Positions 1 to 5,127 of a stretch of DNA of 5,127 bases are shown piece after piece. Both the position numbers and the translations under genes were made by a program. The notes beneath the pieces are model-generated. The model was given only the letters and a program-made list of their open reading frames with translations. It was not told where the DNA came from and ran no database searches. The DNA is taken from NCBI GenBank assembly GCA_024645155.1, contig JAHEGF010000224.1:1-5127 (forward strand), given 5' to 3'. Source of the stretch: Phyllobacteriaceae bacterium. Its GTDB lineage: Bacteria > Pseudomonadota > Alphaproteobacteria > Rhizobiales > Rhizobiaceae. The first letter of the stretch is position 1; every line of letters starts with the position of its first letter.

Positions 1-386
1 TCGGCAAGTGGTTCAAGCCTCGCGGCAACGTTGACACCATCGCCGTAAATGTCGTCGCCATCGATGATGACATCGCCAAGGTTGATTCCAATCCTCAGAG
101 CGATGGTTTCGCCGGCGGGTAGCGCCTGCCCATGGATCGCACGCTGGATCGCAAGGGCACATTTGACCGCATCGACGACACTGGAAAATTCGACAAGTGT
201 GCCGTCCCCGATGAGTTTGACCACGCGGCCGTTGTGGGCCGTGACCACCGGATCGAACACGGTTTCGCGATGTTTCTTGAGGGCAGCCAATGTACCGGAT
301 TCATCGGCATTCATCATCCGTGAATAGCCGACGACGTCGGCCGCCATGATGGCCGCGAGCCTGCGATTTGTGGACGCGTCGCGCAT
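1..386 (-). CDS. Class III adenylate/guanylate cyclase, N-terminal part (cut by left edge)
   Basis: Seen: an open frame from ATG at 386 to the left edge gives 128 residues, beginning MRDASTNRRLAAIMAADVVG. This is the start of a class III nucleotide cyclase domain, which makes cAMP (or cGMP) from ATP (or GTP). Residues matching the known catalytic set are present: metal-binding Asp17 (in AADVVGYS) and Asp61 (in KLIGDG), purine-contacting Lys57 and Asp112 (in DDIYGDGVNVAAR), and Asn119 and Arg123 for transition-state binding, so the visible half looks active. The start is well supported because a TAA lies in frame four codons upstream and family members begin just before the RRLAAI-type motif. 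No good Shine-Dalgarno is seen. It lies 109 bp after the formate dehydrogenase genes on the same strand, with its own -10 box. In Rhizobiales such cyclases often carry C-terminal TPR or TolB-like regions; that part is outside the window, so the full architecture is unknown. Confidence 0.93.
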   Translation of the reverse strand, partial: MRDASTNRRLAAIMAADVVGYSRMMNADESGTLAALKKHRETVFDPVVTAHNGRVVKLIGDGTLVEFSSVVDAVKCALAIQRAIHGQALPAGETIALRIGINLGDVIIDGDDIYGDGVNVAARLEPLA

Positions 387-394
387 GGAGCGGA

Positions 395-400
395 ATTATA
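395..400 (-). promoter_or_regulatory. Candidate -10 box (TATAAT) of the cyclase gene
   Basis: A perfect TATAAT on the minus strand ends only 8 nt before the cyclase ATG at 386. No strong -35 is seen: the nearest match is TTGCGG with a 15-bp spacer, and at 17 bp the hexamer is TGTTGC. Because transcription normally starts about 6-8 nt after the -10 box, the RNA would begin at or next to the ATG. This suggests an independent, possibly leaderless, transcript. A perfect hexamer can occur by chance, but the position and the A/T-rich setting in a G+C-rich region favour function. Confidence 0.45.
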
Positions 401-495
401 CTGAAGTTACAGTAGCCGCAACACACCAATTGGCAGTGCAGCCGGCATACATCGCCGTTATGCAGCCAGCCCGTAATTCAGGCACGCACCCGAAC

Positions 496-3336
496 CTACT
501 CCGCCGCTTCCTGCCCTTTGGCTTCCGCCCGCTCCACCTTGGCAGCGCAGAACTTGAACTCGGGTATCTTGCCGAAGGGGTCAAGCTGCGGATTGGTCAA
601 ACGGTTGGCAGGTGCTTCATTGAAGCAGAATGGTACGAAAACCATGCCGTCAGCAACTTCGCGGTCGGCACGCAGTACTGCCTCGATTACACCGCGCCTG
701 GTTGTCACACTGACCATCTGGCCGGCGCGCAAGCCCTGGCGCTCCATCTCAAACGGGTTCATGACGGCAATGCCGCCCGGCTCGAGTGTATTGAGCACCT
801 GCGAGCGGCGCGTCATCGCACCGGTATGCCAATGTTCAAGCAGCCGTCCGGTTGTCAGGATCAGCGGAAATTCCTCGTCAGGCACCTCATCGGGCGGCAG
901 CAGGTCCGCAGGTACAAGTTTTCCCCGGCCATCGGCAGTCGGGAAACCGGATACGAACAGGATTTCGTTGCCCGGCTTGTCTGCCGTATCCGCCGGATAG
1001 GTTACACAGTCCTCCGACATCAGCCGGTCCCAGGAAATGTTTGCCAATGATGGCATTACCGAGGCCATTTCCGTATAGACGTCGCCAACGGAACTATAAG
1101 ACCAGCCGAGGCCGATCCGGTTGGCAATTTCGGCAATCAGTTCCCAGTCCTGGCGAGCCTCGCCGGGCAATTCCAGTGCCGGCCGGCCGATCTGCACCTG
1201 GCGGTTGGTGTTGGTAAATGTGCCGAGTTTTTCGGCGTGTGCCGATGCCGGCAGGACTACGTCAGCGTGCCATGCTGTTTCGGTCAGGAATATATCCTGC
1301 ACCACCAGATGGTCCAGCTTGGCAAGGGCTGCGCGGGCGTGGTGCTGGTCAGGATCCGACATCGCCGGGTTTTCACCCATGATGTACATGCCACTGATGT
1401 CACCGGCATGGATTGCGTCAATGATTTCAACCACCGTTAGGCCCCGCTTCGGATCGAGCGTGCGGCCCCACAAATCCTCGAACTGGCCGCGGATATCGGC
1501 ATTTTCAACCGAACGGTAATCCGGAAACACCATCGGAATCAGTCCGGCATCGGATGCTCCCTGTACATTGTTCTGGCCTCGCAACGGATGAAGTCCGGTA
1601 CCTTCGCGTCCGACCTGCCCCGTAATCAGCGCCAGTGCTATCAGGCATCGCGCATTGTCGGTACCATGAGTGTGCTGCGATATTCCCATGCCCCAGAAAA
1701 TGATCGAGCGCTCGGATGTCGCGTAAATCCGCGCAACTTCGCGCAGCGTTTCGGCAGGGACACCACAAATCTCCGCCATGGCTTCCGGTGAAAAATCCCG
1801 GACTTTTTCGCGCAGCGCCTCAAAGCCCGAAACATTGGCCTGGACGTATTGCCCGTCATAGAGATTTTCCTCGACTATCACATGCAGCAGCGCGTTGAGC
1901 ATTGCCACATCGGTACCCGGTGTAAACCGGATCGGATGCGTGGCATGACGCATCAGTCCCTGGCCGCGCGGATCCATTACGATCAGCTTTTTGCCGCGCT
2001 TGACCGCCTGCTTGAAATAGGTCGCGGCAACCGGATGGTTTTGTGCCGGGCGCGCCCCGATCACGATCACGCAGTCGGCTTTCATCGCATCGGTGAACGG
2101 CGCCGAAACCGCGCCGGAACCGACCCCCTCCATCAGGGCGGCAACAGACGAGGCATGGCACAACCGCGTGCAGTGGTCGACATTGTTGGTGCCAAAGCCC
2201 TGGCGCACCAGTTTCTGGAAAAGGTAGGCCTCTTCGTTCGACCCCTTGGCGGAACCGAAACCGGCAAGTGCGGCTCCCCCCTTATTTCTGATAATCGATG
2301 TCATGCCCGAAGCGGCATGTTCCAGCGCTTCGTCCCACGTCGCTTCGCGAAACACGGTCAGCGGATCGATGCCTTTTAGATCGATGGTACCGGATTTCGG
2401 CGCATCGTCACGGCGGATTAGCGGTTTTGTCAGCCGATCCGGCGAGCGCACATAGTCGAAGCCGAAACGGCCCTTGACGCACAGCCGGTTTTCGTTGGCT
2501 GGGCCGTTGCGCCCGTCGACCTTGACGATGGTGTCATCCTTGACATGGACCGTGGTCTGGCAGCCGACGCCGCAATAGGGACACACGGAATTGACCGTCT
2601 TGTCGACCTCGGCGATTGCGCGTTTGCGACCCGCCCCGTCCATCAACGATTTCTCAAACAGTGCCCCGGTCGGACAGGCCTGCACGCACTCCCCGCAGGT
2701 CACACACGTCGACAGGCCCATCGGATCGTGGATATCGAAGACCGGTACCGTATGGTTGCCGCGAAGACCCATGCCGAGAACGTCATTGACCTGCACCTCG
2801 CGGCAAGCACGCACGCACAATCCGCACGCGATGCATGAATCCAGATTGACGGCGATGGCCGGGTTGGTGAGGTCGTGACCGGTATCGCCTTCGCCGTCAA
2901 ATTTAGACGGCAGCCGGTCCGATCCGCTGATCCCCATTGACCCGGCCCAGTTCCAGAACGCGGAATTGTCGTCGGGGCTTGCGGCCCGTTCCGGCATGTC
3001 GGCGGCAAGCAATTCGAACACCATGCGCCGAGCCTTGTCTGCGCGTTCCGTCGCGGTGCTGACAGTCATCCCCTCGGTAGCCTTTCGGATACAGGACGCT
3101 GCGAGGTTCTTTTCGCCATCGATCTCCACCATGCAGGCACGGCAGTTGCCATCCGGCCGATATCCCGGCTGATCGAGATGGCACAGATGCGGAATACGCG
3201 TTCCCTCGCGTTTCGCCACCTGCCATATCGTCTCGCCGGGTTCGGCGGTAACGTTCTTGCCGTCGAGGATGAAACGCACTCGTTCCTTTCCCCCTTGTGG
3301 AGAAGCTTTGGAGGGGTGGGGCGACCTTAGAACCAT
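496..3336 (-). CDS. fdhA: NAD-linked molybdo/tungsto-formate dehydrogenase, alpha (catalytic) subunit, FDH1-like
   Basis: Oxidises formate to CO2 at a bis-pyranopterin Mo or W centre and passes electrons to the beta subunit. It is 946 aa; M. extorquens FDH1 alpha is about 989. Domains in order: N-terminal [2Fe-2S] ferredoxin fold (about 20-100; Cys52, 65, 68, 82); a two-[4Fe-4S] ferredoxin segment (Cys168/171/174/178 and Cys211/214/217/221); the proximal [4Fe-4S] cluster (Cys252/255/259/286, CVKGR); the molybdopterin oxidoreductase body (about 300-740) with metal-ligand Cys393 and His394 in DHCTRLCHASS and Arg586 in PLRGQNNVQG; and a C-terminal dinucleotide-binding barrel (about 820-930). The ligand is Cys (codon TGC), not selenocysteine. 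No signal peptide or membrane segment is seen, so it is cytoplasmic. The start at ATG 3336 overlaps the beta stop (TGATG) and has GGGAGG 7 nt upstream; a GTG at 3279 is the alternative. Odd points: the His/Cys cluster ligands usual between the ferredoxin domains are absent, and residues about 4-18 look repeat-derived. Mo versus W cannot be read from the sequence. Confidence 0.95.
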   Translation of the reverse strand: MVLRSPHPSKASPQGGKERVRFILDGKNVTAEPGETIWQVAKREGTRIPHLCHLDQPGYRPDGNCRACMVEIDGEKNLAASCIRKATEGMTVSTATERADKARRMVFELLAADMPERAASPDDNSAFWNWAGSMGISGSDRLPSKFDGEGDTGHDLTNPAIAVNLDSCIACGLCVRACREVQVNDVLGMGLRGNHTVPVFDIHDPMGLSTCVTCGECVQACPTGALFEKSLMDGAGRKRAIAEVDKTVNSVCPYCGVGCQTTVHVKDDTIVKVDGRNGPANENRLCVKGRFGFDYVRSPDRLTKPLIRRDDAPKSGTIDLKGIDPLTVFREATWDEALEHAASGMTSIIRNKGGAALAGFGSAKGSNEEAYLFQKLVRQGFGTNNVDHCTRLCHASSVAALMEGVGSGAVSAPFTDAMKADCVIVIGARPAQNHPVAATYFKQAVKRGKKLIVMDPRGQGLMRHATHPIRFTPGTDVAMLNALLHVIVEENLYDGQYVQANVSGFEALREKVRDFSPEAMAEICGVPAETLREVARIYATSERSIIFWGMGISQHTHGTDNARCLIALALITGQVGREGTGLHPLRGQNNVQGASDAGLIPMVFPDYRSVENADIRGQFEDLWGRTLDPKRGLTVVEIIDAIHAGDISGMYIMGENPAMSDPDQHHARAALAKLDHLVVQDIFLTETAWHADVVLPASAHAEKLGTFTNTNRQVQIGRPALELPGEARQDWELIAEIANRIGLGWSYSSVGDVYTEMASVMPSLANISWDRLMSEDCVTYPADTADKPGNEILFVSGFPTADGRGKLVPADLLPPDEVPDEEFPLILTTGRLLEHWHTGAMTRRSQVLNTLEPGGIAVMNPFEMERQGLRAGQMVSVTTRRGVIEAVLRADREVADGMVFVPFCFNEAPANRLTNPQLDPFGKIPEFKFCAAKVERAEAKGQEAAE
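3284..3326. repeat. Putative interspersed palindromic repeat read in frame at the alpha N-terminus
   Basis: On the plus strand a C-rich block (CCCCCTTGTGG, from 3290) is followed by an AAGCTT centre (3303-3308) and a G-rich block (GGAGGGGTGGGG, 3310-3321). The arms can fold into an imperfect hairpin, for example CCCCT at 3291-3295 with AGGGG at 3312-3316. Base composition is unlike the surrounding coding sequence. Read on the minus strand it encodes a Pro/Ser/Lys/Gly-rich stretch, SPHPSKASPQGGKE, before the conserved ferredoxin fold. Small repeats with this C-rich/TTGTGG/G-rich look are common in Hyphomicrobiales genomes, and translated peptides of the SPQGG type are familiar from annotated proteins there. 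Membership of a known family is recalled, not tested, and the boundaries are approximate. Confidence 0.45.
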
Positions 3337-5045
3337 CACAAGTCCTCCCGGAAATGCGACAACAGGTGGTTGACCGGATTGGGAGCCGCCTGCCCCAACC
3401 CACAAATCGAAGCGTCACGCATGACCTGTTCCAGATCGCGCAGCGCCACCTCGTCGAGCGGGCCGTCGCGCTCTAGAAGCGTGACCATCTTTTCCGTTCC
3501 TGCACGGCATGGCGTGCACTGGCCGCAGCTTTCGTGCTTGAAAAAGCGCAGGATATTCAGCGTCGCATCCTTTACGGAATCCTTGTCCGAAAGGATGACG
3601 ACAGCGTGACTGCCGACAAATGCTCCGTGTTTGAAAAGATCGTCACCGAAATCGAGCGGGATATCGGACATTGATGCTGGCAAGATGCCGCCCGAAGCGC
3701 CACCTGGCAAATAGGCCTTGAAGGCGTGGCCTTCCGCCATGCCACCGCAATGCACGTCGATCAGTTCGCGCACGGTTATTCCGGCTGGCGCAAGCTTGAC
3801 GCCGGGTTCCCTGACACGGCCGGACACCGACCATGAACGGATACCCGGATGGCCGGGCTTGCCCTTGGATGAAAACCATTCCGGACCCTGCTCGAGGATA
3901 TCGCGGATCCACCACAACGTTTCGACATTGTGATTGAGCGTCGGGCGTCCGAACAAGCCAACTTCGGCGATATAAGGCGGACGGTGGCGCGGCAAACCGC
4001 GTTTTCCCTCGATAGATTCGATCATCGCAGATTCCTCGCCGCAGATATAGGCGCCGGCGCCCCGCCGCAACTCGATGAAGCCTGGTTCGATAATACGTGC
4101 CCGCTCCAGTGCGGCGATTTCGTTACGCAGGATTTCCAGCACCGCCGGGTATTCGTCACGCATGTAGAAATAGATGCGTTCGGCCTCGACGGCGTGGGCT
4201 GCAATGATGGCGCCTTCCAAGGCACGATGCGGGTCGTGCTCGAGGTAATAGCGGTCCTTGAACGTGCCGGGTTCACCTTCGTCGCCATTGACCGTCATCA
4301 GTCTTGGGCCGCCATAGGAACGGACAAACTGCCATTTTTTGCCAGCGGGAAATCCAGCTCCGCCAAGCCCCCGCAGGCCAGCGTCTGACAGGGTGGTGAT
4401 TATCTCGTCTGCGCCCAATTCGTTGCGGGATACCTTCTGCGCCAGTTGGTACCCGCCTGCTGAAAGGTATCCGGCCAGGTTGACATAGGGCGGTATGGCA
4501 GTGTCGAATTCGCCGGATTCGGCCATTTTCAAAAGTCCCGAACAGCTTGCTCCGTCAACCTCTCGATCGCCGATACGCGCAGCTGGAGCGGTGTCGCAAC
4601 GGCCCATGCACGGTGCCCGGACGACCCTGATCAGCGCCGGATCGATGGCCGATTGAAGCTCGCCGATCAACGCTTCGGCGCCCGCTATCATGCAGGAAAG
4701 GGAATCGCAAACCCTGATCGTCAAGGGCGCCGGCCGGTCTTCACCCTCCGTTATGATGTCGAAATGGTCGTAAAATGAAGCCACCTCGTAGATTTCCACC
4801 TGAGCCAGGCGCATCTCTTCGGCCAGGGCGCGGATATGACGGGCTTGAAGGCAACCGTGGGCATCCTGGATCAGGTGCAGGAACTCGATCAGAAGATCGC
4901 GGCGCCTCGGCCGGCCGCCGAGCAGGGTCCTGATTTCGTCAAGCGCCGTTTCGTCGAGCTCTCGCCCCTTGGGACCTGCCGGTATCCGCGACCCTCTGCC
5001 GCTTTTTGAAGTTTTATCTCTTTCCGGCAACACACGCGTGTTCAC
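3336..5045 (-). CDS. fdhB: Formate dehydrogenase beta (diaphorase) subunit, NuoE-NuoF fusion
   Basis: Takes electrons from the alpha subunit and reduces NAD+ through FMN. The protein is 569 aa, close to M. extorquens FDH1 beta (about 572). After a basic, probably disordered tail (1-28) comes a NuoE/FdsG-like thioredoxin-fold domain (about 30-185) with [2Fe-2S] ligands Cys113, Cys118, Cys146 and Cys150. A NuoF/FdsB-like domain follows (about 195-569): the glycine-rich FMN loop GLRGLGGAGFPAGKKW (224-238 region), the NADH-site motif GDEGEPGTFKDR (from 254), GAYICGEESA (331-340), a SLBB-type segment (about 400-460) and [4Fe-4S] ligands Cys507, 510, 513 (ESCGQCTPCR) and Cys548. It ends just after this cluster, without the extra C-terminal ferredoxin seen in some bifurcating enzymes. 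The start is GTG at 5045 with AGGA 8 nt upstream; no other ATG, GTG or TTG lies in frame between there and the window edge. It is the first gene of the pair and overlaps alpha by one base. Confidence 0.95.
   Translation of the reverse strand: MNTRVLPERDKTSKSGRGSRIPAGPKGRELDETALDEIRTLLGGRPRRRDLLIEFLHLIQDAHGCLQARHIRALAEEMRLAQVEIYEVASFYDHFDIITEGEDRPAPLTIRVCDSLSCMIAGAEALIGELQSAIDPALIRVVRAPCMGRCDTAPAARIGDREVDGASCSGLLKMAESGEFDTAIPPYVNLAGYLSAGGYQLAQKVSRNELGADEIITTLSDAGLRGLGGAGFPAGKKWQFVRSYGGPRLMTVNGDEGEPGTFKDRYYLEHDPHRALEGAIIAAHAVEAERIYFYMRDEYPAVLEILRNEIAALERARIIEPGFIELRRGAGAYICGEESAMIESIEGKRGLPRHRPPYIAEVGLFGRPTLNHNVETLWWIRDILEQGPEWFSSKGKPGHPGIRSWSVSGRVREPGVKLAPAGITVRELIDVHCGGMAEGHAFKAYLPGGASGGILPASMSDIPLDFGDDLFKHGAFVGSHAVVILSDKDSVKDATLNILRFFKHESCGQCTPCRAGTEKMVTLLERDGPLDEVALRDLEQVMRDASICGLGQAAPNPVNHLLSHFREDL
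3344..3349 (-). promoter_or_regulatory. Shine-Dalgarno GGGAGG of the alpha subunit gene
   Basis: GGGAGG lies inside the last codons of the beta gene, 7 nt before the ATG at 3336 whose A is also the last base of the beta TGA stop. The strong match and ideal spacing, together with the TGATG overlap, decide the alpha start in favour of 3336 and suggest coupled translation and balanced synthesis of the two subunits. Confidence 0.75.
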
Positions 5046-5127
5046 AACGTAATTCCTGCAACTGTTTAGACTGGGCCAAGCGGCAATTGGTTTACACAGT
5101 AGACGCTCGACTGCAATGCCTGTGTGC
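5046..5127 (-). other. Upstream region of the formate dehydrogenase operon (partial)
   Basis: 82 bases before the beta start. The best promoter-like match is weak: TTGCAG, 16 bp, TAAACC on the minus strand. Two dyads share one arm: CAGT/ACTG (5097-5100 with 5110-5113) and ACACAG/CTGTGT (5094-5099 with 5120-5125). They could be part of an operator, but the arms are short and no regulator gene is visible. The main promoter may lie beyond the window. Confidence 0.25.
5053..5058 (-). promoter_or_regulatory. Shine-Dalgarno (CAGGAA) supporting the GTG start of beta
   Basis: CAGGAA, with core AGGA, lies 8 nt upstream of GTG at 5045. The frame stays open without a stop to the right edge, but it contains no ATG, GTG or TTG upstream, so this site is what fixes the start codon. 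Confidence 0.6.

Noticed and set aside
445..463. Hairpin GCATA/TATGC after the alpha stop as an intrinsic terminator.
   Set aside because: The uninterrupted stem is 5 bp with a 9-nt loop, and no run of T follows on the minus strand. Termination here is not supported.
346..1050. Long plus-strand open frame (234 codons) antisense to the 3' end of alpha and the gap.
   Set aside because: It is a shadow of the alpha coding sequence: it has no recognisable domain, its start lies inside the cyclase gene, and the minus-strand frame carries clear conserved motifs.
2158..2160. Possible selenocysteine at the active site.
   Set aside because: The ligand codon is TGC (cysteine), so no recoding is needed, as in many NAD-linked formate dehydrogenases.
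1849..2379. Plus-strand open frame of 176 codons inside the alpha gene, and similar ones at 3930-4388 and 2545-2838.
   Set aside because: All are fully antisense to strongly conserved metalloenzyme sequence, with no domain signals and composition expected of G+C-rich shadows.
3336..3405. Longer alpha start at 3405 (969 aa).
   Set aside because: It would overlap the beta gene by 70 bases, encodes no conserved residues, and has a much poorer context than ATG 3336 with GGGAGG and the TGATG overlap.
3336..5045. Electron-bifurcating type diaphorase.
   Set aside because: The subunit ends just after Cys548 and lacks the extra C-terminal ferredoxin domain seen in some bifurcating relatives, and no third partner gene is visible. 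An ordinary NAD+ reductase role is simpler.

Overview
The window (roughly 60% G+C by eye, strong third-position G/C bias) looks like part of an alphaproteobacterial chromosome, most likely Hyphomicrobiales (Rhizobiales). This rests on the style of the class III cyclase at the left end, on a fused-diaphorase formate dehydrogenase like FDH1 of Methylobacterium extorquens, and on a C-rich/G-rich palindromic repeat of a kind familiar in that order. The taxonomy is an inference. All three genes are on the minus strand, so the window reads biologically from right to left.

Layout: 5127-5046 is an upstream region with weak dyads and a Shine-Dalgarno site. 5045-3336 encodes the 569-aa diaphorase (beta) subunit, in which NuoE-like and NuoF-like domains are fused. 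3336-496 encodes the 946-aa catalytic (alpha) subunit, coupled to beta by a TGATG stop/start overlap. 495-387 is a 109-bp gap with no convincing terminator but with a perfect TATAAT close to the next gene. 386-1 is the N-terminal 128 residues of a class III adenylate/guanylate cyclase that runs off the left edge.

The two enzyme genes form one functional unit. The alpha subunit should oxidise formate to CO2 (or run in reverse) at a Mo- or W-bis-pyranopterin centre with a cysteine ligand. Electrons pass through its iron-sulfur clusters to the [4Fe-4S] cluster and FMN of the beta subunit, which reduces NAD+. No signal peptide or membrane segment is seen, so a soluble cytoplasmic NAD-linked enzyme is expected. 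The cyclase appears to be a separate transcription unit.

The window does not show an unknown system. Points worth a second look are: the alpha subunit has lost, in register, all four ligands of the His/Cys [4Fe-4S] cluster found in NuoG/FdsA-type proteins; a repeat-like palindromic segment is read in frame at the alpha N-terminus; alpha has two plausible starts; and the cyclase may have a leaderless transcript.
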